DNA from: Pseudosulfitobacter sp. DSM 107133
GTDB taxonomy: Bacteria; Pseudomonadota; Alphaproteobacteria; Rhodobacterales; Rhodobacteraceae
Length of the DNA: 64,000 bases
Reading direction: 5' to 3'
NCBI RefSeq assembly: GCF_022788695.1
Contig: NZ_CP085158.1
Span: 62,001 to 126,000, forward strand
Shown: piece by piece, positions 8,714 through 16,785 of the stretch
Numbering within the stretch: position 1 is the stretch's first letter
Layout of the letters: every line of letters starts with the position of its first letter
The notes under the pieces: model-generated
What the model saw: the letters and a program-made list of their open reading frames with translations, nothing else
Databases searched by the model: none
Told to the model about the DNA's origin: nothing
Translations under genes and position numbers: made by a program

Positions 8714-9789
8714 CTTAAACGCTCCGTTTTGAGGAATGTCTTCTGACGCTGGAAACTGCGCTTCTTGTACATCGGGAACACGTTGAAATAGTGATGGATC
8801 TTGGTCCAGCGTCCATAAAGTCCGTCAGGTTCGAACAGGATGAACCCCAGCAGGATCAGACCGAATGCAAGACTATCGAAACCGCCGGACGTGGCGACTG
8901 CACTGGGCAGCACGATCTTGACCCAGCTCAACACGGTTGGCAGCAGCACGATAAAGAACGCCCCAAAAACCGCGCCGTGGATGGTTCCGATCCCGCCGAC
9001 GACGATCATCAACAGCAGACGGATGGATTCCCCCATTCCGAAGGTTTCCGGCGTGATGTAGAAGAAGGCGTGCGCCAGCAGCCCGCCCGCGAGGCCCGCA
9101 AAAACTGCCGAGATGAAGAACGCATATGCCTTGAAGAAGGCCACATTGGTTCCCAACGCCCGCGCCGACACTTCGGAGTCGCGGATCGCAATCATGGCGC
9201 GACCCGACCTTGTGCGTGTCAGGTTGCGAACGATCAGGATACAACCCACGAAGATGACAAAATTCAGCAGATAAACTTTCCAGCTTTCGTCGATGGCCAG
9301 CCCGAGAATATTGATTTCCGGCACCGAAAGGCCACGATGACCGCCTGTGAAATCGCCCGCACCACCGATGAGCCGTTCGGTCACAATCGCAATCGAAAGC
9401 GTGGCAATCGCCAGATACAGCCCGTGCATCTTTCCGCAGATCCGTCCGACGGCCAACCCGACCAGCCCAGCCACCAACGCCGCTATCGGCAGCGACAAAA
9501 GCCACGGCACGCTGTAACGGGTCAGCAGGATCGTGTGAGTGTAGGCACCGATTGCGACAAACGCCGCCTGTCCGAAACTCACCTGCCCGGAAAATCCGGT
9601 CAGCACCATTAGCCCAAGACCCGCGATAGCATAGATGAATACGAATGAGAGTTCATCCAGAAAATAGCCGTCCAGAAACAGCGGCGCGGCCAGTGCGATC
9701 GCGGCAAACAGCAGATACCAGAATGCCTGTCCACGGTCGCGGAAAAGCTGGATGTCCTGAACATAGGATTTGCGAAAAATTACGCGCAT
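8710..9789 (-). CDS. livM: ABC transporter permease, LivM type
   Basis: 359 residues with about ten hydrophobic segments. LivM landmarks are seen: GLGLMVLTGFSGQVSFGQAA near residue 60 and the cytoplasmic loop RAMIAIRDSEVSARALG near 205, where the ATPases dock. The C-terminus has about 25 extra polar, basic residues (FNVFPMYKKRSFQRQKTF) beyond most LivM proteins. It pairs with LivH, encoded three bases upstream, to form the inner-membrane channel. Confidence 0.92.
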   Translation of the reverse strand: MRVIFRKSYVQDIQLFRDRGQAFWYLLFAAIALAAPLFLDGYFLDELSFVFIYAIAGLGLMVLTGFSGQVSFGQAAFVAIGAYTHTILLTRYSVPWLLSLPIAALVAGLVGLAVGRICGKMHGLYLAIATLSIAIVTERLIGGAGDFTGGHRGLSVPEINILGLAIDESWKVYLLNFVIFVGCILIVRNLTRTRSGRAMIAIRDSEVSARALGTNVAFFKAYAFFISAVFAGLAGGLLAHAFFYITPETFGMGESIRLLLMIVVGGIGTIHGAVFGAFFIVLLPTVLSWVKIVLPSAVATSGGFDSLAFGLILLGFILFEPDGLYGRWTKIHHYFNVFPMYKKRSFQRQKTFLKTERLR

Positions 9790-9792
9790 GGC

Positions 9793-10674
9793 TTAGACCT
9801 TCTTTGCATAAATTTGGGCCAGCAGGCCTTGCGGACGGATCAACAGCACAAGGAACATGATCAAGTAGGCACCAATTCCTTTGAGGGTCGGGAACATGAT
9901 ATCGAAAAACGGTTCCGTCACACCGATCAGCAAGCAACCGATCACCGCACCGGGGATGGAGCCGAAACCACCGACAATTGCCCCTGCAAATGCCTTGAAC
10001 CCGATAAAACCCATCTGCGTCGAAACCAACGTCATTGGCCCCAGGAGCAGTCCGGCAATCCCGCCAAAGATCGCGGACATTGCCCAGATCGAGGATGTCA
10101 GCCGTTTCACAGGAATACCCATGTAGAACGCTGCTAACTGGTTCAGGGACAACGCCTGCATGGCGACACCCTGCCGAGCGTAACGGAAAAACAGGTACAG
10201 CGCGCTGGCGACAACCGCGGTGACAACAATCGACAACACGCTGGCCCAAGAAATGATCACTGGGCCCAGTGTAAGATTGCCATCAACCGGAGCAGGCAAC
10301 GAATAGTTGCCAAACCCCCAAATTATCCCTGCAACCGCCCTGAGCGCGATACCCAATGCCAGCGTCAGGATAAAGACAGTGAACACCGGCTGGCCCGTCA
10401 GGCGCCGCACCACAAGCGCTTCGACGCCGTAGCCGAATGCGCCCATGAAGACCAATGTCAACATCGCACCCAGCCAGTAGGGCATCCCCATCAGCACGAT
10501 GAACTGATACCCGACAAATGCCCCCAGCATCATGAATTCGCCTTGGGCAAAATTCACCTGCTCAGTCGCCTTATACACAAGCACCAGACCAATCGCGATC
10601 AGGCTATAAAGGCACCCTTGTGACAGGCCGACCACAAAAAGCTGCATCGCATCGGCAAAAGACAAGGCAGTCAT
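9793..10674 (-). CDS. livH: ABC transporter permease, LivH type
   Basis: 293 residues, about eight membrane segments. The N-terminal pattern GCLYSLIAIGLVLVYKATEQ followed by VNFAQGEFMMLGAF is diagnostic for LivH. A second landmark, GAIVGGFGSIPGAVIG, lies near residue 235. Its start overlaps the stop of the racemase-like gene (ATGA-type junction), so metabolism and transport genes are on one transcript. Confidence 0.93.
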   Translation of the reverse strand: MTALSFADAMQLFVVGLSQGCLYSLIAIGLVLVYKATEQVNFAQGEFMMLGAFVGYQFIVLMGMPYWLGAMLTLVFMGAFGYGVEALVVRRLTGQPVFTVFILTLALGIALRAVAGIIWGFGNYSLPAPVDGNLTLGPVIISWASVLSIVVTAVVASALYLFFRYARQGVAMQALSLNQLAAFYMGIPVKRLTSSIWAMSAIFGGIAGLLLGPMTLVSTQMGFIGFKAFAGAIVGGFGSIPGAVIGCLLIGVTEPFFDIMFPTLKGIGAYLIMFLVLLIRPQGLLAQIYAKKV

Positions 10675-11786
10675 GCGTTGTTCCCCCAGTGTTCAAGGAT
10701 TTCATCAAGGCTGATTTCTCCCGCATCTCCGGTCGTCGGTGTGTCGGGTTGTGTTCGCGAGAATCGCGGTGCGGGCGTCGGCATCTCGATGCCACCTACT
10801 GTGACAAAGCTGCCCCGGGCGCGATTATGCGCATGATCCGATGCGTCAGCCAGAGAAACCACAGGTGCGAAACACGCGTCGCTGCCTTCCAGAATATCGC
10901 ACCATTCCTGTTGGGTCGCAGTCAGGAAAATCTCCGTAAGCGCGTCCATCATACTGGCCTGCGCGGTGGGTGCGTATTGATCGGCAAAGCGCGGATCGTC
11001 TGTGAGGCCCAGAAGTGCCAGAAGTTCGGCAAAAAATTGCGGTTCGAGACATCCAACGGACACATATTTGCCATCGCCCGTTTCGTAACAACGATACCAC
11101 GCAACGCCGCCGTTGATAAAATCGCCAGACCGTTTATCAGACCAAGCGCCACATGCGACCAACCCGTGCTGCATGGTCATCAGCAGGTTAACCCCGTCCG
11201 TCATGGCCGTATCGACCACCTGCCCCTGCCCCGTGGCGCGCGCATGAGTCAGGGCTGCAAGGATACCAACGTTCAGCATCATCGCGCCGCCGCCCTGATC
11301 CGCGATCAGGTTCATCGGTGCAGGTGGCGGGCGGTCCGCATCGCCCAAACCCCAAACCGCACCGGTTATGGCGGCATAATTCATGTCGTGGCCCGCTGCA
11401 TGTGCCAGCGGCCCTTCCTGTCCCCATCCGGTCAATCGGCCATAGACCAAGGCCGGATTGCGCGCCTGCACCTGTTCCGGACCAAATCCCAGCTTTTCCA
11501 TTTTGCCCGGCCTGAACCCTTCGATCAGCACCTCGGCACGTTCGATCAACTGCCAGAGCCGGTCGACATCTCTGGCCTTTGTCAGGTCAAGTGTCAGGCT
11601 GCGGCGCGAGCGGTTGAACAGATTGTATTTCGCATCAATCGGCAACGGAAATTTCTGACCGGGCCGCGCGATGCGCACCACTTCAGCGCCCAGATCAGCC
11701 AGATGCATCGCAGCAAACGGCGCAGGGCCAAGACCTGCCATTTCAACAATGCGTACACCTTTGAGGGGACCTGAGCGTTGCAGCAT
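10671..11786 (-). CDS. Alpha-methylacyl-CoA racemase-like protein (CoA-transferase family III)
   Basis: 371 residues from the ATG at 11786, just after the stop of the SDR gene. The fold is CaiB/BaiF family III. Details favour racemase over transferase: GLGPAPFAAMHLADLGAEVV at the N-terminus, AAGHDMNYAAITG near residue 135 (the His of GHDxNY is a catalytic residue in alpha-methylacyl-CoA racemases), NLIADQGGGAMML near 165 (Asp), and VGCLEPQFFAELL near 240 (Glu). It would invert the configuration at C2 of a 2-methylacyl-CoA, so both isomers can enter beta-oxidation. This hints at a methyl-branched or isoprenoid/steroid side-chain acid. A CoA-transferase role remains possible. Confidence 0.8.
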   Translation of the reverse strand: MLQRSGPLKGVRIVEMAGLGPAPFAAMHLADLGAEVVRIARPGQKFPLPIDAKYNLFNRSRRSLTLDLTKARDVDRLWQLIERAEVLIEGFRPGKMEKLGFGPEQVQARNPALVYGRLTGWGQEGPLAHAAGHDMNYAAITGAVWGLGDADRPPPAPMNLIADQGGGAMMLNVGILAALTHARATGQGQVVDTAMTDGVNLLMTMQHGLVACGAWSDKRSGDFINGGVAWYRCYETGDGKYVSVGCLEPQFFAELLALLGLTDDPRFADQYAPTAQASMMDALTEIFLTATQQEWCDILEGSDACFAPVVSLADASDHAHNRARGSFVTVGGIEMPTPAPRFSRTQPDTPTTGDAGEISLDEILEHWGNNA

Positions 11787-11790
11787 CGCC

Positions 11791-12564
11791 CTATCTCGCC
11801 TGCAGGCGCGTGGCAGCATCAAGCCGCACGGTTTCGCCGTTCATATATGAATTCTCGATCAGAAAGGCGCAGCAATGAGCGAATTCTTCCATCCGGCCGA
11901 CACGCTTGGGCGCTTCGACAGAGGCTTCGAGGTTTGCGATCACGTTGTCGGGCAGCGACATGACCATCGGCGTGCCGAACAGGCCGGGTGCAATCGCGTT
12001 GACGCGAATGCCCTTGGCACCCAGTTCGCGCGCGGCAGGCAGGTTAAGGCCCATCACCCCCGCCTTTGACGACGAATAAGCCGGCTGGCCGATTTGCCCT
12101 TCCATCGCAGCACCAGAGGAGACGTTGACAACAACACCGCGCTCTTCGCCGTTTTCGGGTTCATTCAACAACATCCGCTGAACAGCTTTGCTCATTACGT
12201 TGAATGTGCCGACAAGATTGATATCAACCGTGCGGCGGAATGTGTCGAGCGACGCGGCCTTGCCGTCACGGTCGATCACTTTCATCGGGCTGACGACCCC
12301 GGCGCAGTTGATGCACCCATGCAGCGCACCGAATTTTGAAACCACGGCGTCAACTGCCGCGTCCACGCCTTCATCGTCGGTCACATCGACGTTGCAGAAC
12401 ATTGCGTTTGAAGCACCCAGTTCCTTGACCAGCGCATCGCCAGCGCCCTGCGACATATCGAAAATACCAATCTTGGCACCGCGTGCTCGCAGATATTTCG
12501 CCGTCGCCGCGCCAAGACCCGATGCCCCGCCGGTGACGATGATTGTCTTGCCTTCGATTTCCAT
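11791..12564 (-). CDS. Short-chain dehydrogenase, 3-hydroxyacyl-CoA dehydrogenase type 2-like
   Basis: 257 residues from the ATG at 12564; the frame stays open further upstream, but that part overlaps the preceding gene. Rossmann motif TGGASGLGAATAKYL lies near residue 10, CINCAGVVSP near 85, and the catalytic Ser then YSSSK near 155-170. The sequence around NVSSGAAMEGQIGQPAYSSS and the overall length resemble HSD17B10-type 3-hydroxyacyl-CoA dehydrogenases. It probably oxidises the 3-hydroxyacyl-CoA intermediate with NAD. Neighbouring acyl-CoA dehydrogenase and thiolase genes support that step. Confidence 0.88.
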   Translation of the reverse strand: MEIEGKTIIVTGGASGLGAATAKYLRARGAKIGIFDMSQGAGDALVKELGASNAMFCNVDVTDDEGVDAAVDAVVSKFGALHGCINCAGVVSPMKVIDRDGKAASLDTFRRTVDINLVGTFNVMSKAVQRMLLNEPENGEERGVVVNVSSGAAMEGQIGQPAYSSSKAGVMGLNLPAARELGAKGIRVNAIAPGLFGTPMVMSLPDNVIANLEASVEAPKRVGRMEEFAHCCAFLIENSYMNGETVRLDAATRLQAR

Positions 12565-12572
12565 GACCGCTC

Positions 12573-13709
12573 CTATTTGAATGCCTGCACGCCGGTAAGC
12601 GTCCGTGCGATCAGCAATTTTTGTATTTCTGTAGTCCCGTCCGGGATCGGCCCGATAATGGCCTCGCGCGCCAGCCGTTCGACGATAAAATCGGTGGTGA
12701 CACCATTGCCACCGTGGATCTGCACTGCTTGGCGCGTTGCGTTCACTGCGATTTCCGTGCCGTACCATTTGGCCATGGCACATTCCTTGTCGCAGCGTTC
12801 GCCGCGGTCGATCATGCCAGCGGCACGGAGGGTCAAAAGCCGCGCAGCATCAATCTCTGTGGCCATTACGGCGATCTTGTCTGCGATGAGCTGGTGACCC
12901 GCTATCTGCTTGCCGTGCTGGTTGCGTTCCTGCGCATATCTGATCGACTCTTCCAACGCGCGCCGTGCCAGGGAGATTCCCCACATGGCCATGTGAACGC
13001 GCGCCCGTTCAAACACCACAAGCGTTTGCTGCAAGCCGCGGCCGACCTCGCCTATCGTGTTTGCAATCGGCACACGCACGTCATCAAGAAAGATCTGTGC
13101 CGTGGATTGTGCGTTCAGACCCATTTTTTTGATGTCGCGGGTTTCATAGCCATGCTCTTTGCGATCCACTAGAATATGGGTCAGGCCCTCATCGGTGGCG
13201 CAGGTGCATATCAGGAAATCCGAAAAGCGACCATTGGTGATCCAGGTCTTTTCGCCATTGATCACCCAGTCATCGCCGTCCCGCCGCGCTCGGGTTTTGA
13301 CAGCGGCCACATCGGACCCGACATTTGGTTCCGATATGCCCATCGACGCGGTAATTTCACCGGCAAGCAACGGACCGATATATTTTTTGCGAATCTCATC
13401 AGACCCGAGCTTCAGCAGAATCTCACCTGCCACCACGTTGATCAGAATGGGCAGCGCGATATCTATTGCCGTAACACCAACCTCTTCGAACAGCATCAGG
13501 TGGGTGGTCCAATCCAGCCCCATACCGCCCGCTTCTTCGGGATGCGGGGCCGATGTCAGACCGAACTCGGCAAGTCGCGTCATGAAACCCTGAATGACTT
13601 CTTTTTCGAACGGCGCATCCTTAACCTTCAGGTATTCCGGTTCGATCTGGTCATCCAGAAACCGGCGCAAGGAATCGCAAGCCATTATCTGCTCTTCGGT
13701 TTTGAACAT
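12573..13709 (-). CDS. Acyl-CoA dehydrogenase
   Basis: 378 residues, the usual length. FAD/substrate motifs: MGISEPNVGSDVAAVKT near residue 120, WVINGEKTWITNG near 148, QIHGGNGVTTDFIVERLARE near 330. At the C-terminus the segment where many family members have the catalytic Glu (EGTxxIQ) reads PDGTTEIQKLLIAR, with Asp. The base may be Asp or lie elsewhere, as in the isovaleryl-CoA subgroup. It would introduce the alpha,beta double bond. It lies 9 bases after the thiolase gene and 8 before the SDR start. Confidence 0.92.
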   Translation of the reverse strand: MFKTEEQIMACDSLRRFLDDQIEPEYLKVKDAPFEKEVIQGFMTRLAEFGLTSAPHPEEAGGMGLDWTTHLMLFEEVGVTAIDIALPILINVVAGEILLKLGSDEIRKKYIGPLLAGEITASMGISEPNVGSDVAAVKTRARRDGDDWVINGEKTWITNGRFSDFLICTCATDEGLTHILVDRKEHGYETRDIKKMGLNAQSTAQIFLDDVRVPIANTIGEVGRGLQQTLVVFERARVHMAMWGISLARRALEESIRYAQERNQHGKQIAGHQLIADKIAVMATEIDAARLLTLRAAGMIDRGERCDKECAMAKWYGTEIAVNATRQAVQIHGGNGVTTDFIVERLAREAIIGPIPDGTTEIQKLLIARTLTGVQAFK

Positions 13710-13718
13710 CTTTCGCTC

Positions 13719-14957
13719 CTAGCGCCCGAGAATAAGGATGGAGGCCACGGCCTCTTCGATACCGATCAAACCGCCGCCATTTTCCGCGATGGCGATCCGC
13801 GCACCTTCGACCTGTCTAGGTCCACATTCACCGCGCAGTTGCGATACCAGTTCGTAAACCTGGCCCAACCCAGTCGCGCCAATCGGGTGGCCTTTGCATT
13901 CCAGCCCGCCCGACGGGTTCACCGGCACCCGCCCGCCGATGGAGGTGTCACCGCGCTCGGATGCAGCACCCCCTTCGCCAAATGGGAACAGCCCAAGGTT
14001 TTCGATCTGGATCAACTCACCCACCGCTGTTGCGTCATGCACTTCGGCAACTGATACGTCTTGGGGACCGATACCGGCGATTTCATATGCCCGCCGTGCC
14101 GCAATCGCGGTCAGGTGGTTCTCATAATCCTCCGGCGCGCGGTTTGATCCGGTCTGGATCACGCTGGCGCGCACTTCGATGGCACGATCCCGGCTGATCC
14201 CGAACTTTTTCAATCCGGCCTCGGTCATCAGAACCGCAGCGGCACCGCCATCGCTCATCGGGGCGCACATTGGCAGGGTCAAAGGATAAGTGATCGGTGG
14301 TGCGCTTAATATTTCGTCAACGGTATAAGGCGCGCGGAATTGCGCCTTTTCATTTTCAACCGAATGCATGTGGTTCTTTGCTGCAATCGCAGCAATCTGT
14401 TTTTGGGTCGTGCCGAACGTGCGCATATGCGCCAGCCCGAACGCTCCGTAAATCGCCATAAAGACTGAAAACGGCTTGTCCGAAGTGGTGTCATTCGGCA
14501 CGTCGATGCCTTTGCCCAGCGCCATCAGTTTTTCGGTATTTTCCTCAACGGTGGACACATCCCACGCGCCATCGAAAAAGCTGAACATCTTAGCTTTGTC
14601 ACCTGTCCACATTTTTTCGGCCCCAACGGCCAAAGCCACGTCACCCTCGCCTGCTTTGAGAAATTGAGCCGCAAGGTTCAACGCGGTTGACCCGCTGGCA
14701 CATGCATTTTCGACGTTTACCATCGGGATGCCCTCAAATCCCATCTCGCGCAGGGTGATCTGGCCCGGGATCATCAACTGCGCCTCAAGATGTCGCTGTG
14801 TTGTGTTCGCGTAGTAGGCAGCCTGAATGTCATCCTTGCCAATGCCGGCGTCCGCCATCGCGCCATCGACAGCCTCGCAGGTCAGCGACTTTACCGTTGC
14901 CCCGTCGAGGCGTCCCATTTTGGTCATCGCGACCCCGGCAATGTAAATTTTTGTCAT
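13719..14957 (-). CDS. Thiolase family protein, SCP2-thiolase/lipid-transfer type
   Basis: 412 residues. The nucleophile region is VENACASGSTALNLAAQF near residue 90. VAEVHDATAVGELIQIENLG lies near 300, and NPSGGLECKGHPIGATGLGQ near 350 supplies the His. The final motif reads IAENGGGLIGIEEA, where SCP2 thiolases such as the second thiolase in this window have LQHNVGLGG; the His-Asn pair is absent. It could cleave a 3-ketoacyl-CoA, or act on an unusual substrate as an aldolase or retro-Claisen partner. The operon position supports a degradative role. Confidence 0.87.
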   Translation of the reverse strand: MTKIYIAGVAMTKMGRLDGATVKSLTCEAVDGAMADAGIGKDDIQAAYYANTTQRHLEAQLMIPGQITLREMGFEGIPMVNVENACASGSTALNLAAQFLKAGEGDVALAVGAEKMWTGDKAKMFSFFDGAWDVSTVEENTEKLMALGKGIDVPNDTTSDKPFSVFMAIYGAFGLAHMRTFGTTQKQIAAIAAKNHMHSVENEKAQFRAPYTVDEILSAPPITYPLTLPMCAPMSDGGAAAVLMTEAGLKKFGISRDRAIEVRASVIQTGSNRAPEDYENHLTAIAARRAYEIAGIGPQDVSVAEVHDATAVGELIQIENLGLFPFGEGGAASERGDTSIGGRVPVNPSGGLECKGHPIGATGLGQVYELVSQLRGECGPRQVEGARIAIAENGGGLIGIEEAVASILILGR

Positions 14958-14969
14958 TTCAATCTCCGC

Positions 14970-15758
14970 TCATGTGCCGGTGAAAACCGGCTTTCGTTTT
15001 TCACCGAATGCGGCAAGTCCTTCGGCCGCATCGTTGGATTTCAGATGTTCGCGCAGCACGGCAAGTTCCTGTTTCAGCGCCTCCACCTGCGTCATTTCGA
15101 TGGATGCATTGGCTACCCGCTTCATCTGCGACAGGACCAGCGGGCTTTTGGTCGCCAGCAACTGGCTGAACTCGTGCAGCCGCGCTTCAAGCGCGTCATC
15201 ACCAACCACTTCCTGCACCAGCCCCATGCGCATCAATTCGCGCGCTGGTAGACTTTGGCCCGAAAACAAGAGGTATTTCGCGTTTGCGAGTCCGATCCGG
15301 CACGGCAAGACAGCAGCGCCGCCTGCGCCAGGGAACACACCAAAATTCGAATGAGCATCGCCAATTCTGGCGCTCTCGCCCGCAATCAGCACATCGCAAC
15401 ACATCGCGAGTTCCAGCCCGCCCGCAACGGTAATGCCATTCAGCCCGCCGATCACCGGTTTCGGCAAATCACGCAGCGCTTGAAACGTCGCGCCGATAGC
15501 GTCAAGAAAATCACCCTTTTGCGTATCGGCATCATCCAGACCAGCGAGGACTTCCTTCAGATTGGCACCGGCGCAAAACGCACGCCCCGCAGCCGTCAGC
15601 ACAATTGCGCGCACCTGTTTTGCCACAGCGATCTCTCTTATCGCGGCGCGCAGTTCCCCAATGAGGTCGACAGAAAGTGCATTAAGACTGTTGGCCCTGT
15701 TCAACGTCAGCCACGCAACCGGACCACGGTATTCGACCAGTACATTCGCTTGAGTCAT
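14970..15758 (-). CDS. Enoyl-CoA hydratase/isomerase (crotonase) family protein
   Basis: 262 residues and the first gene of the operon. The oxyanion-hole segments are AAGRAFCAGANLKEVLAG near residue 57 and GLNGITVAGGLELAMCCDV near 105, which keeps the first catalytic Glu position. At the second position, where hydratases have QPE, the sequence is GDAHSNFGVFPGAGGAAV, so the second catalytic Glu is replaced. It may be an isomerase or another crotonase rather than a textbook hydratase. A perfect palindrome lies 17 bases before the start codon. Confidence 0.88.
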   Translation of the reverse strand: MTQANVLVEYRGPVAWLTLNRANSLNALSVDLIGELRAAIREIAVAKQVRAIVLTAAGRAFCAGANLKEVLAGLDDADTQKGDFLDAIGATFQALRDLPKPVIGGLNGITVAGGLELAMCCDVLIAGESARIGDAHSNFGVFPGAGGAAVLPCRIGLANAKYLLFSGQSLPARELMRMGLVQEVVGDDALEARLHEFSQLLATKSPLVLSQMKRVANASIEMTQVEALKQELAVLREHLKSNDAAEGLAAFGEKRKPVFTGT

Positions 15759-15774
15759 GCGTGCGTCTTTCTAT

Positions 15775-15792
15775 TTACTTACCAGTAAGTAA
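15775..15792. promoter_or_regulatory. Perfect palindromic operator in the leader of the 11-gene operon
   Basis: TTACTTACCAGTAAGTAA is an exact 8-2-8 inverted repeat 17 bases upstream of the crotonase ATG. Directly upstream on the minus strand is an A+T-rich stretch (15793-15825) with a TATATT-like -10 candidate, so a bound dimer would block transcription or promoter escape. The size and symmetry fit a TetR-family operator. The TetR gene at the far end of this operon is the likely partner. I saw no second copy in the window. Confidence 0.7.
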
Positions 15793-15969
15793 TCAAAAAT
15801 ATATAATCAAATCAAGAACTAATTTACGTTAGGTTACATAGGCTTGTAGGTTGTCGGTTTCTCCCGTCCGATTTGATCGGAGAATCAGCAATCCGGCGAC
15901 ATCAAGATAGTGCGTTCCCCGATGATGCGCGCGACATGAAAAAATGCCTCGCCGCGCGACACCTTGTGT

Positions 15970-16785
15970 TCAGGACGAACTTTTTGTGCCCAGATCCAGC
16001 GAGCCAGTCTGCATCATGCCGCCACAGACATATCCACCATCAACGACCAGTGTTTCACCGTTCACATATCGCGCATCAGGCGAGCCCAGATAGGCAACTG
16101 CCGCCGCGATATCCGCAGGGTCGGCCATGTAACCCGCCGGAATCATCGGCAACAGGCGCGCAACCGTTTCTTCGGTATAGGTGCTTTCGGTGAGCGGAGT
16201 TGTAATGGCGCCCGGTGCAATCGCGTTTGCCGTGACGCCATGCGCCGCAACTTCAAGCGCAATCTGGCGTGTCAGCCCCACCAAGGCCGCCTTGGACGTG
16301 CCGTAAGCCGTGCGCCCGACCCCTGCGCGGATGCCGCTGACCGACGTGATATTGATGATCCTGCCATATCGCTGACGAACCATTTCACGCGCAGCAAGTT
16401 GCGCGCACAACATGCTGCCTGTCAGGTTGATAGCCATAACGCGGTTCCAGTCTTCCAAAGGAAAATCGAGGAACGGATTAATCCCGACGATACCCGCATT
16501 GTTCACCAGCACATCCACGCATTTGTCCCAGCGTTCCGTCTCGTCAAATGCCGCATTCACCGATGCCGGATCCGACACATCAAGCTTTTGCCCAAGCGCT
16601 GTACCACCTGCCGCTTCGATCTGCTTGACCGTATCGGCTATGCCTGTTTCGGCAATATCAGTGACAACAACCCTCGCGCCCAACTCCGCCAGCCGCAAAG
16701 CAATCCCCTGTCCGATGCCAGAACCTGCACCGGTGACAAGTGCCACGCCGAAATCGTCACGATCTCTCATTGGTGGTTTTGTCAT
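15970..16785 (-). CDS. Short-chain dehydrogenase/reductase
   Basis: 271 residues. Rossmann motif VTGAGSGIGQGIALRLAELG lies near residue 18, LVNNAGIVGINPF near 95, the catalytic Ser in INITSVSGIRAGVG near 145 and YGTSK near 160. It is the last gene of the second minus-strand operon and overlaps the thiolase before it by 4 bases. A 3-hydroxyacyl-CoA or alcohol substrate is likely from context but not shown. The 211 bases after it hold the promoter and palindrome of the next operon. Confidence 0.88.
   Translation of the reverse strand: MTKPPMRDRDDFGVALVTGAGSGIGQGIALRLAELGARVVVTDIAETGIADTVKQIEAAGGTALGQKLDVSDPASVNAAFDETERWDKCVDVLVNNAGIVGINPFLDFPLEDWNRVMAINLTGSMLCAQLAAREMVRQRYGRIINITSVSGIRAGVGRTAYGTSKAALVGLTRQIALEVAAHGVTANAIAPGAITTPLTESTYTEETVARLLPMIPAGYMADPADIAAAVAYLGSPDARYVNGETLVVDGGYVCGGMMQTGSLDLGTKSSS

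Noticed and set aside
8791..9612. A 273-codon plus-strand open frame opposite livM
   Set aside because: Highly charged, low-complexity translation typical of the antisense of a membrane protein; livM is clear on the other strand.
10620..11774. A 384-codon plus-strand open frame
   Set aside because: It lies fully antisense to the racemase-like gene, which has strong family motifs. The plus frame has no recognisable domain or ribosome site.
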